The translations under genes were made by a program, and so were the position numbers. Of a DNA stretch of 64,000 bases, positions 46,081 through 59,193 are shown piece after piece. The stretch spans positions 516,312 through 580,311 of the forward strand of contig NW_006499617.1 of assembly GCF_000471905.2 (NCBI RefSeq), written 5' to 3'. The notes under the pieces were generated by a model. That model had not been told where the DNA came from and made no database searches. It saw nothing but the letters and a program-made list of their open reading frames with translations. Position 1 is the first letter of the stretch; the number at the start of each line of letters is the position of its first letter. The DNA comes from Amborella trichopoda. Its lineage: Eukaryota > Streptophyta > Magnoliopsida > Amborellales > Amborellaceae.

Positions 46081-48076
46081 GTACAAACCATGGTTGTTGG
46101 AAAAGCCTGAGATTCAGAATCGGTTTAGGAATTGGAAGCATGGAATTGCAGCAGCTAGAAGATTCATCATGTTGGAATAACTGTATGTACAGTGCGAATT
46201 GCAAGAATCGAGATTCCTACTTTATGGGAAATGTATCCCAACCCAAATGGAATTGAGATTCTTACCTCTTTGGAATCATGCATCAACCTTCGAGATTCAT
46301 TCATACATTTTTGGAAGCAAGTTTCAACCCAATTGGAATTAAGAATCCCTTAATAGTGGATTGGAGATTCCCAGCGGTCCTAAAGTATTAAGTGGCCTTA
46401 ATCATGGTTCCCTACAAGGTATTGGAATCAAGAAAGTAAAAATGCGCAATTTGTTAATAATGAAATGTTAAAAAGACAATATATTTATTTTGGTTTTGCA
46501 AATTTAGGAATGGTGTTACGTACAATTAGCAGATGCTTATAGGGTTCTTAGACACCGTTCATTTATTAAATAATAGTAAATTTCGGTAATATAGTATTTC
46601 ACTAGTCCACTAAGGAATTCATAATTCGTCAAAGCCTTTTACCAACTAATTGGGGTTGCCTACATGAATCCTGGTCCGCCATTCTGCTGTGTTAAAGGTC
46701 ATACCCTGAGTACTGTAGGTTCAGGACTCATAGTAAGTTTTGACAAAGTTTTACGTTGGCTGCCTACCTAGCACAACCCAGCCTCTTTACCCCGGGCATG
46801 GGACGGGTTAAGGGAAAGTTTAAGGTCTTCACCCTTCTTAGACCAATGGAAAGTTATGTATATGCATAATTAATTAATATACAAAAATTTTTCCTTTTGA
46901 ACACACAAAAAATAAGAATTGACTTATATCTGATGTTACATGGAAATCTATATGAGTGTTGCTGTCTCACATACGTGTAGCTCTCGGGCATAAAGAGTAG
47001 GACACATAGAATAATTTCACACAAATATTATTTGAAACAAATAATAGAAGTTTTATCTATAAATCATAAAATGCCCTTAGGTTAAGATTGGAAATCAGCT
47101 TAGATTAGCATTAGTAATCAGTAGTAAAGTGGGGGACCACACAGCACCTCTCCAAGAGGTCTTATGTCCGAGAACCTTGTGAGCACTTTTTTTGGTTTTA
47201 TCTTTTAAGAGTCCGGAGGTGTCAACGCATATTAGCATGCAACACCGGCCCTTTGCTGGACTGTTGCAGTAGCACGGCTTATATCCTTGTTTACAATGAC
47301 ATCTAATATCCTCTGGCTATAACTGTAAATCCAGACTGAATTCAATACCATCTCCCATTAATGCAGATCTCAAAGGGAGTGATTTTGATGTGTTAAATCC
47401 ACTGAATGCTGCTATGTTGCCACTAACAACATAACATAAACATGGCAACTGCAAATGATAAATATTAAAGATTAATAGGTATGCTTTCGAATCATTACAA
47501 ACAGCATACTCCGAGCATAGTTAGCTCCAGAAAATTTTGGAAAAGTACCTTGTCAATAAATCATGAAATCTAAGGAATTGATGATTGTGTTTACAAAACA
47601 TACAAATATTTTTTAAAAAATACTGAAAATGAGATTTTGATTTTAATATATATAGTTGAAAATTAGAGTTTGTTCATCATTGTGATGCTCCACGTTGTAA
47701 TAGAGTAGAACCCAAATCTCTTTCCTAGTTATCTTTAAAACAAGTAGCTGCTAAGTTCTAGCACTAGTAAATTGCAGTATTTGATGCTGTAGAATCTGGA
47801 TTTCAAAAGCAAAAAAAAGGAATCGGGATTCTATAAAGCTGGAAGCAAGATTCTATGTTGATCTAATTGTCGTTCCACACACTTGTGATTCACAGTATTT
47901 GATGCTGTAGAATCGGATTCCAAAAAAATCGAACTGAGATTTAATAAATATGGAATGGAGATTCTTAATTTCATGGAAAGGGGTTCCATGAAGATTCCTC
48001 TAAGGAATCGTTGAATTGGGATTTTGAAGTGGAATCATCACCTGGGGTGAGAGATTCCCGTAAGTATGGTACAAAC
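46081..48076. mobile_element. hAT-like element 3, 8-bp target duplication, opposite orientation
   Basis: The exact 8-bp duplication GTACAAAC lies at 46081-46088 and 48069-48076. The body is 46089-48068 (about 1.98 kb). The left end CATGGTTGTTGGAAAAGCC matches the complemented right end of element 1, including the CTAGAAGATTC word. Arrays of GGAATTGAGATTC / GGAATC-type words lie at both ends (46100-46380 and 47790-48060). The middle differs from elements 1 and 2 and holds a complemented RTE-type tail (CCAACTAATTGGGGTTGCC, about 46640) followed by another unclassified repeat to about 46870. Confidence 0.8.
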
Positions 48077-49248
48077 TACTTTTCTACATATGTATTTTTT
48101 TTATCTTCACACTCGCTTGTGTCCTCATTCATGCATGCATGGGCTCTTACATACATATGTACATAATATACTGTGCGTGTCCACGAGAATGGGCTCTAGG
48201 TAGAGGTGGCCACAGTGGCAGGTGCCACTATTGATGTCTAGAGTTCCATTCTCACCATGTCCCATGTTAACATTCAAAAAGGAAAAAAAGAAAAAAAGAA
48301 ATACTGTGCATGCTAATGACCACATGCATGTACATGTAAGCACAATTGCTTTGCTTTCAGCCATCCTCAATTAGGTCATGAAGAAGCACATGGACAGTTC
48401 TGGAAGCTTAAACTGCAGGGTTTGCCTTGTTAAATCCCTTCAATCCTGCTGCTAGTGTTAGTTCTCATTTTCTTCTTGTTGAAAACGGATAATGAATGGC
48501 CTTCAGCCAAAGATTGCAGTAGTGAGGACCAAAGAATTTGTAGCATGTCACTTGGATGGAACTCATGGAACCGAGACGTCTGGCCTTTATGACTCAAGCA
48601 AAGAAAGTCTAATGAGATTGGTTCTATACTTTCTGATGAAATATGGCTGGCTTTTTAATTAACTTTAGCATCACACATGTTGCTATGTCCTTATCCTGTT
48701 TCTCTACAGGTATAAAAAATTGTCATTTTTGTAGAGATAGAGAAATCAATATAGAGTGTGAATTATGTTTCCCATAAAAAATTATACGAACTGAATGCAA
48801 TGTAAGAAATATTGTGCTCTGTTATTTACTGTGTATGTAGTTACTCAGTCATACGGTGTGGTAGGGTCAACTTTTAGGGATAGTCCATCTGTTGAAGTAT
48901 ATTGTTTTTTTGAGACCATAAATGTGTGTTTATAATGGTAGTTCGCATTACGACTGATTAGTTGCATATTAGTTTATTAGATATATATATCGCTGTGTGT
49001 GAGGGTGTGTGGGGAAATTGTTTTGGGTGCATCCCCCGATGCAATGGAATAGTTGTGGCTCCATCATCTGCACCGTCTTTTGGAACGGGTAGTGTACATT
49101 ACGATACATTTTCTAAAAAAGGAGTGGAGGTGACATTTTCTAAAAAAAAGGAGTGGAGGTGATTACTGGTGAACTGGGGAACTGGTTTTCTGTTTTATTC
49201 AAACTGGGCCCATCATTTCCCTCATTGACCAGTCTCTCTCAACCACAC

Positions 49249-49297
<49 letters not shown>

Positions 49298-49516
49298 TCT
49301 CCTACTCCTACCTACCTACCTACCTACCTACCTACCCTACCCTTACCCTACCCCTACCTCCCTTACCCCTCCTCCTCCTCCTCCTCCTCCTCNNNNNNNN
49401 NNNNNNNNNNNNGTTCGTAACGTACGGGTACGGTACGGTTTCGTTCGTTTTACGTTTCTTAACTACGGTACCGACTCTACTTACCTTCCTACTTCGTACA
49501 CGTCTCTCTCACCACA

Positions 49517-49561
<45 letters not shown>

Positions 49562-51643
49562 CCCCCCACCCAGACCCAAACCCACCCTCTCCTTTGTTCT
49601 CCCTCCCTCTCCCCTCCTCCTCCCCCACCAGGCTCTCTCTCTCTCTCTCTCTCTCTAAGCACCTGTCTCTCTCTAACATCCTCAAGAGAGAAAGCTGTAG
49701 AGAAGTTTAGAGAGAGGAGACATAATGGAAGAGCTAGGATGCAAAAGCATCCAAACCAGAAAAGCAATGGCATATATTTATCCCTTTCTCCAAATCATGC
49801 ATCAAGATGAAACAGTTGGCAGCATCTCTACCCTTATAGATAGAGAACAGACTTTATTTCACTCTTAATCCACAAGATTGGCACATGTTCCCTTTTTCTT
49901 GCCAAAAATCTGTGTGGAATCGATTTTCCACTAAAAATCTGGCGGGTAAGAAATTTCTAGCGAAAATCCGTTGGAGAATCAGAAGCCTGATTCATTTTGT
50001 GTGTTTTGGGGGATCATGCAAGAATAACAGAGAGAAGGTAAAATGCAAGAATGAATCGATTCAACATAGGTTTCCGTTATCTAGTTTGGCGAGTTCCACT
50101 CTTCAGAGGTTTAAAATGATTTTTCAGGTGGAATTCTGGCGGATTTCTGGCCAAAATGTTTTCTGATAGGCTTCCCAGTAGTTGGCTGGGGATGGGGTTG
50201 CAGGTCGAAGGAATAGAGTTGGCTGTTCCCCTTCTAGGCGGATTAAGATTTTTTTTAGTTCATGAAGAACATGAATGGTTGGTCACCGATGAGCATGGGT
50301 TGATACAGAAAGTTACAGCTAAAGTGATCACAAGTGACTTTTCACCACCATTTTGTTTGGTGAGCGTTACTTCTCAAAGATTATGGATAAAAGAATCTCT
50401 ATGTTCATGATAAATGCTCGTTGAGAGCTATTTTCTATTTTTTCTCTTAGTCACATTTTTGTTTTTCTTTGACTTCTTTAAAGGCTTTCTGAGTCATGTA
50501 CAGTTTCTCAATATAAGATACTAAATATAAATATAGATCTTTGTCTAGAGTCTAAACTGAGTTTTCTTGCATTGTATTTTTTAACCCCTCTCTCTCTTCT
50601 CCTTGAATGTAGTTTTCTCACTATATGTTTCTGGAGAAATCACAAAGGAATAAAAACTAAAGTTGTAATCACAAAGAAGGTGAGATCACTAGAACAAAGG
50701 ACTATATGGTGGTCGGGATGAAACATACTTAAAAACAAACCCTATGTAGTTTTTGGTTTTATGGAGAAAAAGGGGGCTTTGGTAGGTTTTGGGTTTGAGA
50801 GAAAAAGAAGAAAAAGAAGGCGGAGGGGTGAATTTAAAAAAGGGATTCGGTACAAGGAAGGGAATGAAATATTGTCTGAAAAGAGGGCACATTTCCGGTT
50901 GTCCCTAACTAGGTTTTTGTATGCACTCTGCACCATCGAGATGGTGCGATTCCTGGGGATGCACAACCACGTTGGTGTATTTGAATGTTAAAATTGGACA
51001 TTGGTAGGAATAGAGCGCTAGATGTCATGTTGTGATACCCCAGCCATCCTGCTGACCCAGGCCTAGAGGGCTTTCCCTAGTTAATATGTATTTTACCTTT
51101 TGAATTCATTGTTATCTGCTATATAGTAAATTCACTCCCAGTGGTGCACTGTTTTGTTCTCTCTATTTTCTAAAATCCAATGCTTCACTTTGATACTAGT
51201 CAACAAAGTGTCCAAGTATGTCAACCTTTCTGGATTTTTCTCGTTTATTTCAAGGTTTTTTATTTGGGTACGGACAAGGTAAGGAAGCATGACCTTCTCA
51301 ATTCTAAGAATTTATTTATTTTGACTAATTATCATCACTTCTATATTCTCACTCACTGGATATGGCTGTTTTTTATGCTATATATAAGAAATGTCACTTA
51401 TTAGCATGTATAATGATGTGTTATATGTGGGAGCTTATGTTTTCTTAAGAGTGGACACATTAGCATTATTTCTTAGTTCTCTTTATGGTTGCTTAATGTT
51501 TTTCTTGGCTTTCTTGTGCATTTTAAAGGACAATGTTTTACATAATTGACTTAATGATTTACCTGTCCTTCAACTGAGTATGTATATCTTTGTCCAGTGA
51601 CTTGATGATCTATTATTTATTTCCTTTTGTGTCATTTTACTAG
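48077..51643. other. Intron sequence with TC tracts and a 20-N gap
   Basis: No TWD40-2 exon or other known protein is seen. TC tracts occur at about 49250-49300, 49519-49558 and 49632-49655, with ACCT and CTC repeats leading to the 20-N gap at 49393-49412. Open frames at 49885-50166, 50156-50410 and 50761-50991 have no recognisable family. The 49885-50410 pair is the best candidate for an unknown coding relic. Confidence 0.5.
49393..49412. other. Assembly gap (20 N)
   Basis: A run of exactly 20 N between a CTC repeat and an ACGT-rich stretch. It has the same design as the gap at 12534-12553, in complementary base composition. Confidence 0.95.
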
Positions 51644-51852
51644 GTTATTGGCTTGCATGGTGGTGCATTGCTTGGTGTAGTATATAGAGCAACACGAAGA
51701 GTGAGCCCTACCACTGGAACTGCAATCTCTTCTATTCAATATATACCTGGCTTTGGACATGGTGCTCATTCATCATTTACTCCTGTTGACGATGCCATGA
51801 AGGTCTCAACTGCTGAAATGTCAACAAACTTTCAAAACTTTGAGCTCTATAG
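51644..51852 (+). pseudogene. TWD40-2: TWD40-2 copy, exon VIGLHGG
   Basis: Acceptor TTTACTAG, then VIGLHGGALLGVVYRATRRV, SPTTGTAISSIQYIPGFGHG and AEMSTNFQNFELY, with donor AG|GTGCG. The frame is open throughout and its phase fits the previous exon. Confidence 0.93.
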
Positions 51853-52000
51853 GTGCGAAAAGGATAATTCTTTTTTAATGCTCCTCTTTTTGTTTTTTAT
51901 TTATAGGAATCATTTTCCTTTTCTTTACTTATATTTGCTATTCCTGAACTCTTCTGACAACAAAGTCGTGTTTTGTTTCACAATTTAACTGGATGCATCG

Positions 52001-52213
52001 TGGGATGTCACAGTTGGGAAACCTGTGAGCACTCTCCTTTCTCAACCAGAATGGACTGCATGGGACCAGACTGTCGAATATTGTGCAGCAGTATATTGTG
52101 ATTTCCTCAATACGTCCTCAGTACAGATATCTAGGGGATGTGGCAATTCCGTCTGCAGTCAGTAGAGTCTGGCATCGAAGGCAGTTATTTGTTGTAACAC
52201 CAACTGCAATTGA
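52001..52213 (+). pseudogene. TWD40-2: TWD40-2 copy, exon PEWTAWDQTVEYC
   Basis: It reads WDVTVGKPVSTLLSQPEWTA and WDQTVEYCA. Then 11 bases are missing relative to the usual FAYQ stretch, and the next frame reads QYIVISSIRPQYRYLGDVAI and RVWHRRQLFVVTPTAIE. The donor GA|GTAAGATG is intact. The expected AG acceptor before TGG at 52001 is not clear (the two bases are CG). Confidence 0.9.
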
Positions 52214-53580
52214 GTAAGATGAATTAACCAATCTACTCAACTAGGCCAACATAGGTTTTGGTGCCTAATTGAATTCTGACTTGCTTTTGCTTTCTAGATT
52301 ATATCAAAAGTATCCAATAGGTGCTTGCTGCCACCTATTAGAGACTTGCATAAATTCTTATCTCCCTGATGTCTCTTGTGCCATGAGATATACTCTCATT
52401 CAAAGTTCTGAGTAATGATTAGTGGTAATGTTTCCTGTGTACTAAGTAGACATTGGTGTGGCATGTGAAATAGTTTCTTGTATGAGTTTCCATTGGCAGA
52501 TTTTTACTGACAGAGATTAGTAAGCATATGCCGGCCAATTGACTTTACTGGTTATTTTCTTTAGATGTTTTGATCTTATCGTCTTCTTGTTCCTCTTTTA
52601 CTGGTACAGCATGTGTCTTTATTGTCTTGATAGTTTCATATTACTGTTTAATTTAAAGGAGATGACCACTTCTTTATAGCATCTGAAAGGCAACCTATCC
52701 ATTATACTGGGAAATTTCTTTCTTCAAAATCCCTCTTAATCCCAGATCAGCTTGAAATCTCTCTCTCTCTCACTTACTCTAAATGCTAAGATCTCCCTCC
52801 TTTCAATCTGAAGTTAGACCCAAATCTCTTTCTTAACCTAATCTCTCTCTCTTTCTCACCAGCACCTCATATATGTATATCTATATATATGGACAAGGTT
52901 TCCATGGGTCCTAGGACCCGTATGTAGAAATGTGTCCCCTCTTGAAAATCTATTTTTGAGATGGATTTAGGACCTAAACTTTATAGAATATAAATCTCTA
53001 ATATGCAGATCATGAATATGTAAAAATAAATAAATTTTAAAAACTTAAAATTAAAATTTTCATGAATAAACTATATCGACCAGTGATTTTAACTTTCTTA
53101 TGCATCCATCTTTAAGATGGATGTTTTATGCCTCAGGGGACGCAAATGTAGAAATCATCCCCCAATGCATACGACAGTTTGGTTTGAGAGAGAGAGAGAG
53201 GAGGGATCTCACCTTGTGCTATCTGACTGATTGTATAGGCCATATTGGGCTTCTCTCTTATCAAAAACCTAATTCCACATTAATAAACAAAAAAAAAACT
53301 AATTATACAAAAGCCTTAATTTCTCTCGTCCTTCCACTCCAACGCCCTAATTTCTCACTGACATATTGCAGCCCTTATCTCCAAGTCTGGGCTCTTTCTT
53401 ATTGCAAAAATAATTTCTCAGAATCCGTAGTTCTTTTTTTCCTTTCTTCTAAAAAAAACAAAAATAAGTCCTAATTTCAGAAACTTAAAATTTATCCTTA
53501 GCCTTTTATTTCTCGATTAATTTATCATTTTATTCCTCCTTTCTTCTACTGTATTTTAACCCTTGTTCTCCATTTTACAA
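52214..53580. other. Intron sequence, no gene seen
   Basis: AT-rich sequence with short TC tracts (52760-52860) and a TA microsatellite near 52870-52890. The open frame 53100-53474 shows no known motif. Confidence 0.5.
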
Positions 53581-54103
53581 TAATATCGGATCCATTATCT
53601 ATGGTCACCACCAAGTTGACCTCATCTAATTTCATATTACGGAAGGGCCTCATTGAACCCTTGGTCTGTGGCATATGACCTATCGAATACCTAGATGGAT
53701 CTTCTAATCCTCTGTCCAAACTTGTCACAAAAGAAGAGGTTGACAATAATGGGCAGTGAACATTGTTTCGACAAAGATTGCGTATGAAGACGGGTTTGCC
53801 AACAACCTACAACTTAATGGATGAATCAATGCTACTCTCGAGGAAGAAATTCCAGCAGCAATTATTGGAATGCGAAATGCTACAGATGTATATAAGGCTC
53901 TTCATAATCCCTTTTGTAAGAAACAGGCATGTGTGATGCACTTGAGGTTTTCTCTCCAGCAATGCAGGCAAGAAAAATGGCAGTTATAGAGTATTGCAAC
54001 AAACTCAATGGGCTTTGCAATTAGCTTGCCAAAGTCAAGTGCAACTTTGTTTTGTCTCTCAATTGACTCAAGAGTGCAAGTCAAATTTTGTATTTTAACA
54101 ATT

Positions 54104-54228
54104 TTCTGTTTTATTGAAGGATCCATTGTTGGGGACTCCATTCACTTGAGGGGATCGACAAGGAATTCTGTTTTATTGAAGGATCCATTGTTGGGGACTT
54201 CATTCACTTGAGGGGATCGACAAGGACG
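54104..54228. repeat. 62-bp tandem duplication within the copia fossil
   Basis: The block TTCTGTTTTATTGAAGGATC ... GAGGGGATCGACAAGGA occurs twice in a row (starting near 54104 and 54166) with about one difference. Confidence 0.85.
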
Positions 54229-54684
54229 TCTATATGTCGTGGATGATCATTAGAGGAAGTTTCCATTACTACTATCTTCATTCCTAGTAAATGTTGATGC
54301 CAAAGTTTGGTATCGCTGTCTGGGGCTTTGTAAAGAGGGTTGATCCCCTCATCACCCAAGAGTTGAACTTCATTCAGTTGCCATACTTGCTACTTGGGTA
54401 AACATTCCCAACTTCCTTTTTTTCATTCCACTAAACGAGCTTTCTTGCCTATTAAATCATTCCGGTGTATATGGACCATCATTGGTAGCTTCTTCTTCTC
54501 ACTTGAGATTTTATATAATCTTTGTGGATAATTTCTTGTGACAAACTTGGATCTACTATCTCAAAGAGAAAACCCAAGCATTATACAATTCAAAAAATTT
54601 TAAAAAGTCATTTTTATAAACCAGCTCTTGTTTTCCAAAGTAGTGGAATGGGTGAGATCTCATCTCTTGTTTCCGAAGTAGTGG

Positions 54685-54745
54685 AAGCAGCCGACCCCAA
54701 TTAGTTGGGAAAAGGCTTTGACGATGATGATAATGATGATGTACT
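54685..54745 (+). repeat. RTE LINE tail
   Basis: GACCCCAATTAGTTGGGAAA followed by AGGCTTTGACGATGATGATAA is the standard 3' end of the plant RTE-type LINE also seen at 18390. Only the tail is recognisable here. Confidence 0.75.
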
Positions 54746-55130
54746 CTACAATAAAATGGAGTGGAAAAATGAAAACATCACCATCTTTGTGAGGTTGCCC
54801 TTTCTTTGTTCTCTAGTGGGGCGCCAAAGTAATTACAGATTGAAGCCTTTCATACAATTATTTACATTGTGAAGCGACTGCCCATGATGTTTTGATTGGT
54901 TGAACTCCTTATATTATGTTTTATGGTAAGAGTGCAAATTCTTCGATCTTTTGGATGTTATGCTTATGTCCTAAAGACAAGATCAAAGAAAGGAACTCTC
55001 CAAAGGAGAAAGAGTGCACCTTTGTGGGCTGTGAAGGCTATGCAGGTAGAGCCCTAACTTAAACATGTCACCATCTCATGACATGTTAGTTTTGATGAAT
55101 GAGGATGAGTAATCCACTTAAGGTAATCTT

Positions 55131-56358
55131 ATCTCAAGAATAGTGTGATTCTGACAAGGAATCTTCATAAAAACCACTTCCTGGAACTTAGGAATCTCGA
55201 TTCCGTAAGTTGAGAATCTCATTTGTGTAATCTTGGTCCCAAATTTTTCGAATCGATTCCAACATTTATTGAATCTTGATTCCATGTCTGTTTATTCTTG
55301 ATTCCACACGTGATAAATCTTGATTCGTTATGGTTTTGAATCGAGAATCTACAACATAAAATACTTACGTTCGTAGGAGCAAGAACCTTGATTCGATCAA
55401 CATGGAATTTTTCTTCTACCTCCATAAGATACTTGTTTGATGTCAAAATCTATCTCTACCCATGTGTTATTTTTAAATTCATACAATAATATATCCATTT
55501 GTGTGCTTGATGTTTAGACTGAATTTCTCCGCTATCACAGTGGCATAATGTGAATGCAAGCAAAAATAAAAAGTAAAAAATATAATAAAAAAGCAATTCA
55601 AAGTACATAACATCCAATTTCCTGAATGGTTACCACTTTTTAAAGGTAATTGGTGTAGAAATCTTCATACGATTCGAATGCTTGTAATAGTGCTAGGATT
55701 GACTCGAATCACATTTCTAATAGTGCTAGGATGGACTGCCTTTCCTTTAAAGTATAATTGGTAACTACAACACAAACAATAAATGCCATGGCACAAAGAA
55801 AATCCTATTTTGTCTGTATAATAATGAAGTCAAGATTGCAATTTAGAAATACATTAGATAACATTTGTATAATTTAAGTTAACTTCCCTAGTGGACTACT
55901 TGACCCTAAGTTCAATAATCAATACATGGACTTCAAATCTGAGGAATCCTTCTACAATTCTAATAAGATACATTTGATGTCGATTGCTTAAATAACTTCT
56001 TAGTCGATAAAGCACGAGATGCCGTTGATATATGAAAATTGTTTTTATGAGGCTTCATACTTGAATCTTGATTGTCAGTTGGGATCAAACTCGACTTTAA
56101 ATTAATATGATTCCCGATTCTAAACTGGCATGAATCTTTGTTCCACATTTCAGAAACTGGATTCCAAATACGTCGGAATCTCGATTCCATTTTTGTCAAT
56201 TCTTTATTCCCAAAAAAATAGGAATCTCGTTCACTACGATTCCCATTGTACGAACGCTGATTCTGAAAACAAGAATCTTCTAGCCGGCTGTGACTCCCCG
56301 ATTCCGATTCCTAAAGCGATTTCGGTTCTCAGGCATTTCCAACAACTATGTTCTCAAG
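55131..56358. mobile_element. hAT-like non-autonomous element 2, nested in the copia fossil
   Basis: Flanks ATCTCAAG (55131-55138) and TTCTCAAG (56351-56358) are an 8-bp duplication with one mismatch. The body 55139-56350 (1212 bp) aligns along its length with element 1. Shared are the AT-rich middle (CCATGGCACAAA, AATCCTATTTTGTCT-TATAATAAT) and the right end (AATCTTCTAGCC, CATTTCCAACAACTATG). GGAATCTCGATTCC-type words lie near both ends (55190-55440 and 56100-56300). Confidence 0.83.
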
Positions 56359-59193
56359 ACAATTTCAACAAGGGTACAATTCATAGCACTCAAGAATCCG
56401 TAATGAGAGATGAAGTTATCTTGTTTGGGCTTGCTCCCAACAATACTCATTAACTTACTACCATTGATGAGAGAACGCCTCATCACATTGGTGGAGATTT
56501 TGAGCACCTTTTTGATGTCGACACTCCATCTAATGAGCAACCTAATGCTGTGACTAAAGAGGTAATCGTATATTAGAGATGACTTCCCAATGAGCAGCCC
56601 AACATTGCACAAGGAGGTGATTATATATCATAGATAGTACTAGAGTAGACAGCATGATGAGAACATGGCCAGCAAGTTGGATGAAATAGAAGGGCAGCAA
56701 GCCGAAAATACACAAATACCGGGGCAGAAAGGTGATAATGCTGAAAATATGGGTGTTGGGTCTGGAGGCAGCACGCTGAATATCGAGAGGCTGCCACAAT
56801 GAATGACGATAGTGCAGTAAATCAAAGCATTCATCGATCTATCCATATCATTCATCCTATAGGTGGATGGATAAGCTATGGAAACTTTACAAGTGATTAT
56901 TCAGCATTTATATAAAATGTCTTAAACTAAGGAGCCTACCAGCTATAATGTGGCAAAAAGCAAACCAATGTGGGTTGAAGCTATGTCCTTAGAAAGAAAA
57001 GCCACGTTCTTGAACTGCACATTGTGGGCAACAAGTTGGTATACAAGATAAAGTAGTAGTTCGATGGTTGGTATGTAAGATGAAGTACTAGTTGAATGGC
57101 AGTATCGAATGATTCAAAGCTTGATTAGTGGTAAAAGGTTTTAATCAACAACACTGATGTGAGCTAGGATCAGCCACTCATTAATCTTGGATTACAAGAA
57201 CCTAAAACTATTTTGGAGAACACTTTAAATTCAAATGAAGCTAAATATCTACAATTCAGCAGTTAATTATCTAAAAAATTAAATAAACAAACTTGTGTAA
57301 ATCAACATGTAATTCAAGAGTTTATTTTAATGCCTAGACGATGTAATTTCAAATTTATAATGGATTGAAATCTGCCCCTAAACAAAATTAAGTTAAATAA
57401 AAAATTGATCCCGATCAGATATAAAGCTAATATGCTACCTGGAGAGAAGCTGGTGTAGATTTTTAAAGTAACTCCCGAAGGTTTGCACAACTAGTTTTAG
57501 AGTTTGTTAACGTGTAAAACATCGAAGTTTTGACTTTACGTGTGGAATAAGGGTTAGGGTTTCAAAGGGTTTTAATTAGAGTTAATTCTAGGAAGCTATG
57601 GGTTATTTCTTTTAAGGGCTTCGATGGATTCTTTGAATGAGGTGTTTTTGTTGTTTGGAGTGTTGTAGTAAAAGAAAAAAGAAAGAAGAATTTAGGAAAA
57701 ATAAGGGAGAAAGAGAAAAATTAGAAAAAGAGGAAGAATACAAAGACTTAAAGGAAAGGAAAAAAAAAAGATGAAGGTAAAGAAAGTAGAGGACAAAAAA
57801 GTTTAGGGGAAGAAAACGGAAGAATTGAGAAAAGAATTGATGAGAAAGGGGAGATGAAGAAATTGAAGAGTACCATGGAAGCGACGGACCTTGGGAGGTG
57901 TTACCAAGGCTTCTCTGCCTTATATCAATGAATCCAAGAATCCCTTTTAGGGTTTTTCTTTCTCAAAGTTCTTAAAATAAAATTGTCACTATTCGAGTAA
58001 AGAATGCAGTTCTTTTCCAACTTGATGTAAAGAATGCATTTCTTCATGGAGAGTTAAAATAAGTATACTGGGAGTATCCCCTACGTTTTAGTGAGCAGGA
58101 TCTTTCGGAGTACTTTTGTGAGTCATAGACATCCTTTTATCATTGAAGCAGCTTCTTGTATATGGTTTCAAAGCTTTATCATGCAATAAAGGACTATGGT
58201 TCATGAGGACAGCACTGATCTTTTTCTTTGCATCCACAGGAGTGCTAGAGGCATTGTGATTATCCTCATGCATGTTAATGAAGCATCATTTCAATACTTA
58301 TTTGAGATCTTAGCATCCACATCAAGGGCTTCCTTCATGATATATTTCAGATGAAAGATTTTGAACAGCTATGATACTTTGTAGAGAGAGAAGTGTCTCA
58401 TTCAGGATGAACTTTGATTATCTGAATATAAACATGTGCTTGGTTTACATGAGTGCAATAGTATGTTGCATTGCAAACTATCAACCACTCTAGCTGCACC
58501 CTAGAAACGTTTGATAGTGGATAAAGGAAAATTACTTGAAAAATCATAGAAGTGCTGCAACATGGCAAGCACACTTAAGCTCCTCACCCTCACTCGTCCC
58601 TACATAGCCTTTACAGTAAATCAGGTATGCTGGTTTATGCACGCACCCACCAATGTCCACATGGAGGCATTAAAATGCATAATCCGATGCTTGAAGTTGC
58701 ACAATTAATATTACATACCTAAAAACATGTAGATGATATATGTTTTGCTTCTTTCATTGGCTACTCCGATACCAGCTGGGTGGGAGATCTAGACTCGCAT
58801 AGGTCGGTCTCAAGATATGCATTTATTTAGGAAGACACCTTGTATCTTGTAGTAAGAAGCAAAAGTTCGTGGAATGATCAAGTATGAGCATTGGATTATA
58901 TGGATACGAAATCTGATCATATAACTTGGTTATAAAGTATAACAACGAACCATCTATTGTGATAATTGGAGGGTCTTGCTATTGTCACTAATCATATTTC
59001 TCTTGACCGCACGAAGCACTTAGTATTAATTATGTTTTTGTGCACGAGAAGATAGAAGCAGAGGTGATTCAAATGATTATATTTGCATCGAGAATCAGAT
59101 TGCTGACATTTTTACCGAAGAGCTCACCAGTGAGTGACATCACTTTCTAAAAGACAATTTATACATGTCCAAACATGATTGACTATGAGGGGG

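Noticed and set aside
47100-47400. Possible SINE with CACCTCTCC-AAGAGGTCTTATGTCC words
   Set aside because: I could not find both promoter boxes, a tail or flanking duplications.
49153-49710. 185-codon open frame of Leu-Ser and Pro repeats
   Set aside because: It is a translation of TC, ACCT and CTC repeats across an assembly gap, not a protein.
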